From positions 1-17,742 of the forward strand of contig CAZEBW010000073.1 of NCBI GenBank assembly GCA_964510205.1: a DNA stretch of 17,742 bases, in the 5' to 3' direction. Origin of the DNA: CAZEBW01 sp964510205 (GTDB taxonomy: Bacteria; Chloroflexota; Anaerolineae; VGOG01). The notes beneath the pieces were generated by a model, which did no database searches, had not been told where the DNA came from, and worked only from the letters and a program-made list of their open reading frames with translations. The position numbers were made by a program, and so were the translations under genes. Positions 1 through 6,604 of this stretch are shown in pieces. Numbering within the stretch: the stretch's first letter is position 1; each line of letters opens with the position of its first letter.

Positions 1-56
1 GCGTCCACCGGGAAACAACAACTCTAAATTATGTTAATTGGTAAAGTTCTGTTTCC

Positions 57-75
57 AGTGCGTTTTTAACGCACT
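57..75. repeat. Short perfect inverted repeat (hairpin)
   Basis: Arms AGTGCGTT (57-64) and AACGCACT (68-75) enclose a TTT loop, giving an 8-bp perfect stem. It lies downstream of the small minus-strand gene and could act as a weak transcript end for it, but neither side carries a clear run of T. The rest of 1-159 shows no convincing gene on either strand. Confidence 0.4.
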
Positions 76-159
76 TAGCATATTAGCCGATGATTTCAAT
101 CATTGGCGGACGAGGGCCTGAGCAGCGACGATTACCCTGAAAACTTTCGGGAAAGAGCA

Positions 160-354
160 CTAGGACATATTTTCCCCGTAGAGGTAATAGTCGTGATTCT
201 CGGCTCCATCTCCGAGGCCGGTGGAACACATGCCGATGATCTGGTAGAGAGGGTGCTTTCTTAGCTCCTCTTCGCTGGGCTCCTTCTCCTCCCCCGGCCC
301 AACCTCTACCTCTTCGCGTAGTTCCTCGGTCGGACGAACCCGTGTTTTTTTCAT
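160..354 (-). CDS. Small acidic antitoxin-like protein, orphan
   Basis: This encodes a 64-residue hydrophilic protein starting MKKTRVRPTEELREE and ending NHDYYLYGENMS. The start at 354 is preferred over a longer frame opening at 414 because an AGGAG Shine-Dalgarno lies 10 nt upstream of it. The N-terminal half is charged and Glu-rich. The C-terminal half (HPLYQIIGMCSTGLGDGAEN, then HDYYLYGE) resembles the tail of small proteins often found just upstream of PIN-domain toxins; this is recalled family resemblance, not a database match. No toxin follows: the remaining 159 bases downstream have no open frame long enough, and a hairpin sits there instead. The gene may be an orphan or decayed module, or a plain hypothetical protein. 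No promoter could be assigned with confidence. Confidence 0.6.
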   Translation of the reverse strand: MKKTRVRPTEELREEVEVGPGEEKEPSEEELRKHPLYQIIGMCSTGLGDGAENHDYYLYGENMS

Positions 355-393
355 CGCTTCACATCTCCTGTGTAGGCGTTCAGGGAGTAGCTC

Positions 394-493
394 AGAAACC
401 AGGTTTTTTGGCACTTGCCATACTGAGTGCGCTTGGTTTCAAGCGGTTTCTGTAGGTGCAGGCAGTTTCTCTAGCGGGAAAAACCTGGTTTCT
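394..493. repeat. 100-bp palindromic repeat element with 15-bp terminal inverted repeats
   Basis: AGAAACCAGGTTTTT (394-408) is the exact reverse complement of AAAAACCTGGTTTCT (479-493). Each arm is itself a near-palindrome (AAACC-A-GGTTT). The core holds a further hairpin, CGCTTG-GTTT-CAAGCG (430-445). The element is non-coding and lies in the leader of the small minus-strand gene, so it may form structure in that transcript. No target-site duplication is visible. The remaining bases to 600 show nothing recognisable. Confidence 0.65.
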
Positions 494-600
494 CGACCCT
501 GGCTGAACGGTTATCCTGATATACTCAGCTCGTCTCAAGCGACTGCTTACCATCGTGTATTTCTGTCATCCGAGGTTCTCTCGACTCTTAAATCTTGCCA

Positions 601-2658
601 CTACCGCCCCAGTTTCCTCACCCTCTCCCACTCCGGCACGTCCTCTTCCATATCCGCCAACTCGCGGCGCAGGTCGAAGATCTGGTCGCGCAGGAGGGCG
701 GCCTTCTCGAACTCCAGTGCCTGGGCGGCGGCCTTCATCTGCCTCTCCAGTTCCTTGATCAGACGGGCCAGCTCGTGCTTGGGTATCTCCGCCGGCACGC
801 GGTACTCGGCTCGCTCTTCGGCCACAGCCGTCCCCACTTCCGAGACTCGCACCCGGTCGGTCAGGTCGCGCACTTCTTTGACGATGCTGCGCGGCTCAAT
901 GTTGTGCTCCACGTTGTAAGCCATCTGGATGCTGCGCCGGCGGTTGGTCTCGTCAATGGCCCGCTTCATGGAGTCGGTGAGCCGGTCGGCGTACATGATC
1001 ACCTGGCCGTTGACGTGGCGGGCCGCCCGGCCGATGGTCTGGATGAGGGCCTGGTCGCTTCTCAGGAAGCCCTCCTTGTCGGCGTCGAGGATGGCTACCA
1101 GCGACACCTCGGGCAGGTCCAATCCCTCCCGCAGCAGGTTGATCCCTACCACCACGTCGTAGACGCCCAGGCGGAGGTCGCGCAATATCTCCACTCGCTC
1201 GATGGTCTGGATCTCGGAGTGCAGGTAATGCACCTTGATCCCCATCTCGGCCAGGTAATCGGCCAGGTCCTCGGCCATGCGCTTGGTGAGGGTGGTCACC
1301 AGCGCGCGCTCGCCCCGCTCTAGTCGCTGGTTGATCTGATGGATCAGGTCGTCTATCTGCCCTCGGACTGGCTTGACGGTGACCTGCGGGTCCACCAGGC
1401 CGGTGGGGCGGATGATCTGCTGCACCACGCCGTTTTCACTTCCAGGTTGGGCCGATTGCTCCAGCTCGTAGGGCCCCGGCGTGGCCGAGGTATAGATGAC
1501 CTGGTTGATCCGCTGTTCGAACTCCTCGAAGCTCAGGGGGCGGTTATCCAGCGCGCTGGGCAGCCGGAAGCCGTATTCCACCAGCGTCTTCTTGCGGGAG
1601 GCGTCGCCGTGGTACATGCCCCGCACCTGGGGGATGGTCATGTGGGACTCGTCCACGAAGAGCAGGAAGTCGTCGGGGAAGTAGTCCATCAGCGTCCAGG
1701 GGGGGCTGCCGGGCGGGCGCTGAGAGAGGTGACGGGAGTAGTTTTCGATGCCCGCGCAGTAGCCGACCTCGCGCAGCATCTCCAGGTCGTATTTGGTGCG
1801 CTGCTCCAGGCGCTGGGCCTCGAGGAGCTTCCCCTTAGCTTTGAGCTTCGCCAGTTGCTCCTCCAACTCGGCCTCAATGTCCCGCAGGGCCAGGGTCAGC
1901 TTCTCCTGGGGGGTGATGAAGTGTTTGGCCGGGTAGATGGCGATGGCCGGGTGCTCGGTCAGCACCTCGCCCGTCAGGGGCTCGATCTCGGTGATGCGGT
2001 CAATCTCGTCGCCCCAGAACTCCACGCGGTAGGCCAGGTCGCCGTAGGCGGGGAAGACCTCCAGGGTGTCGCCCCGCACCCGAAAGCGGCCGCGGGCGAA
2101 GTCCACGTCGTTGCGCTCGTAGTGGATGTCCACCAAGTGGCGCAGCACCTTGTCCCGTCGGCGGGTTTGGCCCTGGTGTAGGTTGACCACCACCTTGCCG
2201 TACTCGTCGGGGTCGCCGATGCCATAGATGCAGGACACCGAGGCCACGATGACCACGTCGCGGCGGGAGAAGAGGGCCGAGGTAGCCGCCAGCCGCAGGC
2301 GGTCAATCTCCTCGTTGATGGAGGCGTCCTTCTCGATGTAGAGGTCGTGGCGGGGCATGTAGGCTTCGGGCTGGTAGTAGTCGTAGTAGGAGACGAAGTA
2401 CTCCACGGCGTTGTGGGGGAAGAGTCGCTTGAACTCGGCGTAGAGCTGGGCGGCCAGGGTCTTGTTGTGGGCGAGGACGAGGGTTGGCCGCTGAACTTGC
2501 TCAATGACCCAGGCCATCACGTTGGTCTTGCCCGTTCCCGTGGCGCCCAGCAAGGTCTGGTGTGTATAGCCTTTGCGCAGTCCGTCCACCAGCTTCTCGA
2601 TAGCCTGGGGCTGGTCGCCGGTGGGTTGGAAATCGGATACAAGTTTGAATTCTGGCAT
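601..2658 (-). CDS. uvrB: UvrABC excision nuclease subunit B
   Basis: UvrB is the damage-verifying helicase subunit of nucleotide excision repair. UvrA loads it on DNA and it recruits UvrC for incision, in the cytoplasm. The 685-residue product has the usual family length. Visible features are the conserved N-terminus with GDQPQAI, Walker A GATGTGKT (38-45), the Tyr-rich strand-separating beta-hairpin beginning YYDYYQPEAYMP (91-102), the DESH Walker B (336-339), helicase motifs such as TSATPGPYE and QTIGRAARH, and a C-terminal UVR coiled-coil motif (about 633-669) that contacts UvrC. The ATG at 2658 has GGAGG 7 nt upstream and a strong promoter directly before it. The gene is monocistronic as far as can be seen and is divergent from the selenoprotein candidate. 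No LexA operator was recognised. Confidence 0.98.
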   Translation of the reverse strand: MPEFKLVSDFQPTGDQPQAIEKLVDGLRKGYTHQTLLGATGTGKTNVMAWVIEQVQRPTLVLAHNKTLAAQLYAEFKRLFPHNAVEYFVSYYDYYQPEAYMPRHDLYIEKDASINEEIDRLRLAATSALFSRRDVVIVASVSCIYGIGDPDEYGKVVVNLHQGQTRRRDKVLRHLVDIHYERNDVDFARGRFRVRGDTLEVFPAYGDLAYRVEFWGDEIDRITEIEPLTGEVLTEHPAIAIYPAKHFITPQEKLTLALRDIEAELEEQLAKLKAKGKLLEAQRLEQRTKYDLEMLREVGYCAGIENYSRHLSQRPPGSPPWTLMDYFPDDFLLFVDESHMTIPQVRGMYHGDASRKKTLVEYGFRLPSALDNRPLSFEEFEQRINQVIYTSATPGPYELEQSAQPGSENGVVQQIIRPTGLVDPQVTVKPVRGQIDDLIHQINQRLERGERALVTTLTKRMAEDLADYLAEMGIKVHYLHSEIQTIERVEILRDLRLGVYDVVVGINLLREGLDLPEVSLVAILDADKEGFLRSDQALIQTIGRAARHVNGQVIMYADRLTDSMKRAIDETNRRRSIQMAYNVEHNIEPRSIVKEVRDLTDRVRVSEVGTAVAEERAEYRVPAEIPKHELARLIKELERQMKAAAQALEFEKAALLRDQIFDLRRELADMEEDVPEWERVRKLGR

Positions 2659-2676
2659 TTCTGATCCTCCACCAGA

Positions 2677-2705
2677 ATTATACTTGACTTGGCGGCCTTT
2701 GTCCA
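2677..2705 (-). promoter_or_regulatory. Sigma70-type promoter of uvrB
   Basis: On the minus strand TGGACA (2705-2700) and TATAAT (2682-2677) are separated by exactly 17 bases. The -10 is a perfect consensus and the -35 differs at one position. The uvrB start codon lies 18 bases further on, giving a very short leader. Confidence 0.75.
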
Positions 2706-2737
2706 GTAGGGGTCGCCTTGGAGCGGGGCCGGCTTCT

Positions 2738-2766
2738 TTGACAATTTGTCTGTAGTAGGGTATACT
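2738..2766 (+). promoter_or_regulatory. Sigma70-type promoter of the UshA-like lipoprotein gene
   Basis: TTGACA (2738-2743), a 17-base spacer, and TATACT (2761-2766). It is divergent from, and about 30 bp away from, the uvrB promoter. Its downstream leader contains GCGGCC-TCAG-GGCCGC (2775-2790) followed by a T run, which could be a weak attenuator. Confidence 0.75.
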
Positions 2767-2823
2767 ATTGCGCAGCGGCCTCAGGGCCGCGCTCTGATTT
2801 TTCGACAGGCTCCGGAGGAGAAT

Positions 2824-3912
2824 ATGCGTGGAATCAAGTTTGTTGTGCTCGTTGCGCTGGCGGCCCTGGGCTTAGCCCTTTTGGGCTGTAGCTCGCCTAC
2901 ACCCAGCCCGAGCCCGACCCCCTTGCCTGCGCCTACCAACACGCCGCTGCCCCCGCCACCGACCAGCACGTCTACACCTGTGCCTACGGATACGCCCCCG
3001 CCACCGACCAGCACGCCTACACCCGTGCCTACGGATACACCCCCGCCGCCAACCAACACGCCTACACCTGCGCCCACTCCAACTCCCACACCCCAGCCGC
3101 TGGAGCTAACTGTCCTGCACACCAACGATACCCTGGGCTACACCGAACCCTGCGGTTGAAGGCCGCCCAAAGGGGGGCTGGCCCGGCGGGCCAGCAAGGT
3201 GAAAGAGGTGCGAGAGGCTTCGGAGAACGTTTTGCTGCTGGATGGGGGGGACGCGCTCTTTGGCGACGATCTGGCCCGAGAGACGAAAGGCCAGGTCATC
3301 GTGGAAGCCATGAATCTGCTGGGTTACGACGCCATGGTGCTGGGAAGCGAGGACTTCCGGCTGGGCCTCGATGTGCTGCGGCAGCGCATGGAGGAGGCCC
3401 AATTCCCCGTCCTCTCGGCCAACGTGGTGATTTCGGGCACGGAGCAGTTGTTCGCCAAGCCCTACGTTATCAGGAAAATAGGGGATCACCAGGTAGCCAT
3501 CATCGGCCTGACGAATTGGGAGGCAGCGAGCGTGGCGGGAGGCGCCATCGTTGTCCTCGATCCGCTGGAAGCGCTTGAGGATGTCATGGTTGAGGTGAGC
3601 GAGGAGGCAGACGTCGTCGTCGTCCTCTCCCGCCTGGGCACGGTTATGGATCTGCAGATGGCTGGCAAGGTGCCGGGCATTGACCTCATCGTCGGAGGCC
3701 AGTCGCGCGACGTCCTCGATCCGCCTCTGTGGGATGCGCAGAGCAGCACCGTGATCGCCCAGGCGGGCTATCGGGGTGAGTGGATAGGGGTGGTGAGCCT
3801 GGAGATAGACAGTCAGGGCGCGGTGGCTGGCCACGGGGGGCAAGTTGAGGTCCTGGATTACAGTTTTGCCGATGACCCAGAGATGAGGGCTTTTTTGGAT
3901 CAGTACAAGTGA
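2824..3912 (+). CDS. UshA-like metallophosphatase-fold lipoprotein, candidate selenoprotein (in-frame UGA as Sec112)
   Basis: The 362-residue product is read through one TGA at 3157-3159. The ATG at 2824 has GGAGGAG close upstream and a consensus promoter. Residues 1-22 are a lipoprotein signal with lipobox LLGC (Cys22), so the protein is predicted to be anchored outside the cytoplasmic membrane. Residues 23-93 are a Pro/Thr linker built from a 45-bp tandem repeat. The 5'-nucleotidase/UshA-type core starts LTVLHTNDTLGYTEPCG, then UGA, then RPPKGGLARRASKV and NVLLLDGGDALFGDD. Related proteins carry EPCGC followed by GGLxRR, so the UGA stands where Cys is expected and makes a Cys-Gly-Sec pair. 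Several metal ligands of the superfamily appear replaced (NDTLG, GSEDF, LSRLG, GGQSRD), so ordinary phosphohydrolase activity is doubtful. A SECIS-like hairpin follows the UGA. The alternative is a nonsense-mutated pseudogene. UGA itself ends this frame at 3910-3912. Confidence 0.8.
2950..3084 (+). repeat. 45-bp tandem repeat, three copies, coding for a Pro/Thr linker
   Basis: Units at 2950-2994, 2995-3039 and 3040-3084 (last diverged) encode PPPPTSTSTPVPTDT, PPPPTSTPTPVPTDT and PPPPTNTPTPAPTPT. The repeat forms the spacer between the lipid anchor and the globular domain. Such tracts vary in copy number between relatives. Confidence 0.85.
3160..3194 (+). promoter_or_regulatory. Candidate bacterial SECIS element directly after the UGA
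   Basis: A perfect 7-bp stem CTGGCCC (3178-3184) / GGGCCAG (3188-3194) closes a GGC apical loop (3185-3187). The loop begins 25 nt after the UGA. Known bacterial SECIS elements lie in this position, with a short apical loop carrying a G in its first two bases and a loop distance of roughly 16-37 nt. A competing hairpin, GCCGCCC-AAA-GGGGGGC with one mismatch (3162-3178), overlaps it slightly. High GC makes chance stems more likely here. Confidence 0.6.
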
Positions 3913-3974
3913 CCTGCAAGACTACAGCGGATTGAGAGTGAAGCGGATTGGGGGACATCGCAGTCCCCATGACG

Positions 3975-4002
3975 AAGCCGTCTATCGTTCGATAGGCGGC
4001 TT
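3975..4002 (+). terminator. Hairpin, probable terminator or attenuator before aspartokinase
   Basis: Stem AAGCCGTCTATCG (3975-3987) pairs with CGATAGGCGGCTT (3990-4002) over 13 bp with one G-U pair and a TT loop. The following bases are only moderately T-rich (TTTGTGTCGTCTT). It ends 33 nt before the aspartokinase start, so it may end the lipoprotein transcript or attenuate the amino-acid operon. Confidence 0.5.
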
Positions 4003-4035
4003 TGTGTCGTCTTGCGGAAGCATGGGAGGAAAGAT

Positions 4036-5523
4036 ATGATTGTGATGAAGTTCGGCGGCACTTCTCTTGGCGATGGAGAGGCCATCAACAGGGCAGTAGA
4101 CATCGTCATTCAAACTTTGAAGGACAAAGGAGGAGGAGTCGTGGTGGTGGTGTCAGCCATGAGCGGCGTGACCGACACCCTGCTCTCGGCGGCCACGTCG
4201 GCGGCGCAGGGCGATGCCGAGACCTTCCGCCGGGCGCGATGGGCGCTCTCGGACCGCCATCGCCAGGCCCTGACTGAAGTCATCGCCCGCGAGGAAACTC
4301 GGCTTCAGCGGCGTCCTGAGCCTGTTGAAGGGTTGATGGAAGAGGTCGAGGCTCTGCTCTCCGATTTCGAAAACCTCTGCCGCAGCATTCACATTTTGGG
4401 GGAGCTCACGGCCCGAGGATCGGACGCCGTGGCGTCCCTGGGGGAGAGGCTGACGGCTCGCATCTTGGCCGCGGCCCTGAGAGACAGAGGGGAGCGAGCC
4501 ACGGCGGTGGAGGCGACCGAGGCCATCGTCACCAACGGCCGCCATGGCGCAGCCGCGCCCCTCATGGATGAGACGAAGAAAACGGCCCAGGCCCGTCTCC
4601 TGCCCCTCCTAGCCGAGGGCGTGACGCCGGTGGTGACGGGCTTCATCGCGGCCACCCAAGACGGGGTGACCACCACGCTGGGACGCGGCGGGAGCGACTA
4701 TACGGCGGCCATCCTGGGCGCTTGCTTAGATGCCGAAGAGGTTTGGATTTGGACCGACGTGGACGGGGTGATGACCGCCGATCCGCGCGTGGTGCCCGAG
4801 GCCCGCACCCTGCCTGAGATCTCCTACGCCGAGGCGGCGGAGCTCTCCTACTTCGGGGCCAAAGTGCTTCACCCCAAGACCATCCTGCCCGCGGTGGAGC
4901 AGAACATCCCCTTACGCATCGTCAACACCTTCAATCCCTCTCACCCCGGCACTCTCATCGTGGCCGAGCCTCGGCCGCGTCCTGAGCCTTGTCCTGAGCC
5001 CCGTCGAAGGGCTGTCGAAGGGCCCAGCGACTTTGCGGTGAAAGGGATCACTGCGGTCAAGGGCCTGAGCTTGGTCACGGTGGAAGGAAGGGGGATGCTG
5101 GGAGTGCCAGGCGTCGCCGCCAGGGTCTTCACCGCCGTGGCTGAGGAGGGCATCAGCGTGCTGATGATCTCCCAATCCTCCTCCGAGCAGAACATCTGCT
5201 TCGTCATCCGGCAGGACGCCGTGGAGGACGCGCTGAGCGCGCTGGAGTCGGCGTTCGAGACGGAGCTGGCTCGCCGCAACGTGGACCGCATCTGGGCCCA
5301 GAAGGGAATCGCTATCATCGCCGTGGTGGGAGCGGGGATGAAGGGGACGCCAGGCATAGCGGCCAAAGTTTTTGGCGCCCTGGGAAAGCACGCTATCAAC
5401 GTCATTTCCATCGCCCAGGGTTCTTCGGAGTATAACATCTCTTTCGTGGTGGACGAGGAGGACATGGAGCCCACGGTGCGATACATTCATCGGGAGTTCG
5501 GGTTAGGAGGGTCTGGATGTTGA
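4036..5523 (+). CDS. Aspartokinase with two ACT domains
   Basis: It phosphorylates aspartate, the committed step toward lysine, threonine, methionine and diaminopimelate. The product has 495 residues. The kinase domain opens MIVMKFGGTSLGDG and contains VVVSAMSGVTD (about 37-47), TGFIAATQDGVTTTLGRGGS (201-220) and the WTDVDGVMTADPR signature (239-251). Two ACT domains follow (about 345-410 and 423-490), with the GVPGVAARVF and GTPGIAAKVF helices expected to bind feedback effectors. The start at 4036 has GGAGGA 5 nt upstream; a longer frame from 4012 lacks this. It overlaps proC by 7 nt. Two stretches look foreign: PEPVEG (residues 94-99) and the Pro/Arg-rich segment between the kinase and ACT domains (about 313-329), both encoded by a short palindromic repeat. 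The gene could be named lysC or thrA-like; the subtype is not certain. Confidence 0.95.
   Translation: MIVMKFGGTSLGDGEAINRAVDIVIQTLKDKGGGVVVVVSAMSGVTDTLLSAATSAAQGDAETFRRARWALSDRHRQALTEVIAREETRLQRRPEPVEGLMEEVEALLSDFENLCRSIHILGELTARGSDAVASLGERLTARILAAALRDRGERATAVEATEAIVTNGRHGAAAPLMDETKKTAQARLLPLLAEGVTPVVTGFIAATQDGVTTTLGRGGSDYTAAILGACLDAEEVWIWTDVDGVMTADPRVVPEARTLPEISYAEAAELSYFGAKVLHPKTILPAVEQNIPLRIVNTFNPSHPGTLIVAEPRPRPEPCPEPRRRAVEGPSDFAVKGITAVKGLSLVTVEGRGMLGVPGVAARVFTAVAEEGISVLMISQSSSEQNICFVIRQDAVEDALSALESAFETELARRNVDRIWAQKGIAIIAVVGAGMKGTPGIAAKVFGALGKHAINVISIAQGSSEYNISFVVDEEDMEPTVRYIHREFGLGGSGC
4312..4332 (+). repeat. In-frame copy of the CCTGAG/GAAGGG palindromic repeat
   Basis: CGTCCTGAGCCTGTTGAAGG (followed by G) encodes RPEPVEG inside aspartokinase. 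It belongs to the widely scattered short repeat read on the other strand as CCCTTCGACAGGCTCAGGAC or close variants. A related fragment, TTCGACAGGCTC, sits at 2802-2813 just before the lipoprotein Shine-Dalgarno. Confidence 0.7.
4978..5022 (+). repeat. Second, nested in-frame copy of the same repeat
   Basis: Two GTCCTGAGCC units (4979-4988 and 4991-5000) are followed by two GTCGAAGGG units (5003-5011 and 5014-5022). This is a duplicated or nested insertion. It encodes the RPEPCPEPRRRAVEG linker of aspartokinase between the kinase domain and the first ACT domain. Confidence 0.75.
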
Positions 5524-6413
5524 ACGACGCGGTTTTGGCCTTCGTCGGCAGCGGCGCCATGGCCGAGGCGATGATCAAGGGAATCCTGAACAACGGCCTG
5601 ACAGAGCCAGGCCGGATCCTAGCCAGCGGTCCCCGCCCCCAGCGAGGTCGCGAGTTGGAAGAACGCTACGGGGTCAGGAGCACCACCGATAATACAGAGG
5701 CAGCGCGAGCGGGCGACATCGTCGTCCTGTCCATCAAACCCCAGGTGCTGCCCGTCGTCCTGGACGAGCTGCGCGGCCTCATCCGCCCGCATCAACTTCT
5801 GTTCTCCATCGTGGCCGGGACGCGCACCGAGACCATCGCTCGGGGATCACGGCATGGGGCTGTGGTGCGGGTCATGCCCAACACCCCCGCCCAGATGGGG
5901 CAGGGGATGAGCGTGTGGACCGCCACCCCAGAGGTGACGGAGGATCAGCGCGCTCAGGCCCAGGCCATCCTCCAGGCCCTGGGGCAAGAGATCTACGTGG
6001 AGGACGAGGACGCCCTGGACATGGCCACTGCCGTGAGCGGCACGGGGCCCACCTACGTGTTCCTGATGATGGAGGCGCTGGTCGAGGCCGCCGTGCACTT
6101 GGGCTTCTCCAGGCGGGTGGCCCGGAAGCTGGTTCTCCAGACGGTGCTGGGCTCGGTGCTCTTCGCCGGCCAGTCGGGCAGACACCTGGCCGAGCTGCGC
6201 AACATGGTCACTTCGCCGGGAGGCACCAGCGCGGAGGCCATCTACCAGTTGGAGAAAGGTGGACTGCGGACCATCGTCTCCAAGGCCGTGTGGGCGGCCT
6301 ATCAGAAATCCAGGCTGCTTGGGGAGATGAGTTCCGAGCAGGGTCTCAGGAGCACCTCGCCTTTGGAGAGTCCCGGCATCCCGACCGAGGGGTTGGAGGA
6401 ACACGAGGCGTGA
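5517..6413 (+). CDS. proC: Pyrroline-5-carboxylate reductase
   Basis: It catalyses the NAD(P)H-dependent reduction of pyrroline-5-carboxylate to proline, the last step of proline synthesis. The 298-residue product has an N-terminal Rossmann motif, FVGSGAMAEAM (9-19). It also has VVLSIKP (69-75), VRVMPNTPA (117-125), the SGTGPTYVFLMMEALVEAA helix (174-192), and VTSPGGTSAEAI (231-242), which matches the C-terminal family signature. The ATG at 5517 overlaps the aspartokinase stop (ATGTTGA) and has AGGAGG 6 nt upstream, so translational coupling is likely. The last 29 residues (270-298) extend past the usual family end as a polar tail. The position between aspartokinase and aspartate-semialdehyde dehydrogenase suggests co-transcription. 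Confidence 0.96.
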   Translation: MLNDAVLAFVGSGAMAEAMIKGILNNGLTEPGRILASGPRPQRGRELEERYGVRSTTDNTEAARAGDIVVLSIKPQVLPVVLDELRGLIRPHQLLFSIVAGTRTETIARGSRHGAVVRVMPNTPAQMGQGMSVWTATPEVTEDQRAQAQAILQALGQEIYVEDEDALDMATAVSGTGPTYVFLMMEALVEAAVHLGFSRRVARKLVLQTVLGSVLFAGQSGRHLAELRNMVTSPGGTSAEAIYQLEKGGLRTIVSKAVWAAYQKSRLLGEMSSEQGLRSTSPLESPGIPTEGLEEHEA

Positions 6414-6416
6414 GAA

Positions 6417-6505
6417 TGTCATTGCGAGGGCGCGGGGTTTGCGCCCGAAGCAATCTCCAATTGCGGGGTGAGATTGCTTCGGCAAAAAGACGCCTCGCAA
6501 TGACA
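6417..6505. mobile_element. 89-bp MITE-like palindromic element (TGTCATTGCGAGG family), copy 1
   Basis: Perfect 13-bp terminal inverted repeats TGTCATTGCGAGG (6417-6429) and CCTCGCAATGACA (6493-6505) enclose a second inverted repeat GAAGCAATCTC (6447-6457) / GAGATTGCTTC (6470-6480). It lies 3 nt after the proC stop. No target-site duplication was found. Related copies are at 6548-6582 and 8977-9078. Confidence 0.8.
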
Positions 6506-6547
6506 CAGCGGTAGCGTGGGAAGCAAGCCCTTTTGCCTAGCCCGGAG

Positions 6548-6582
6548 GGGATTGCTTCGCCCCTGCGGGGCTCGCAATGACA
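6548..6582. repeat. Solo half-copy of the TGTCATTGCGAGG-family element
   Basis: GGATTGCTTCGC followed by a small GC hairpin and CTCGCAATGACA matches the right half of the full element. It ends about 13 bases before the asd Shine-Dalgarno, so it makes up much of the asd leader. Confidence 0.65.
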
Positions 6583-6604
6583 CATGATTGTTGGAGGAGA
6601 AACT

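Noticed and set aside
97..260. Plus-strand frame reading FQSLADEGLSSDDYPENFRE and onward
   Set aside because: It looked protein-like at first but has no start codon or ribosome site, a stop at 91-93, and runs antisense to the better supported small gene.
595..2181. Long plus-strand open frames opposite uvrB
   Set aside because: They are antisense shadows of a highly conserved gene; they have no ribosome site or recognisable domain, and their open state follows from high GC.
2659..2823. LexA/SOS operator between uvrB and the lipoprotein gene
   Set aside because: Neither a CTGT-N8-ACAG nor a GAAC-N4-GTTC type site was found.
3199..3912. Separate gene starting at GTG 3199
   Set aside because: There is no Shine-Dalgarno before it, it would lack the first strand of the domain, and it is in the same frame as the upstream lipoprotein across one TGA.
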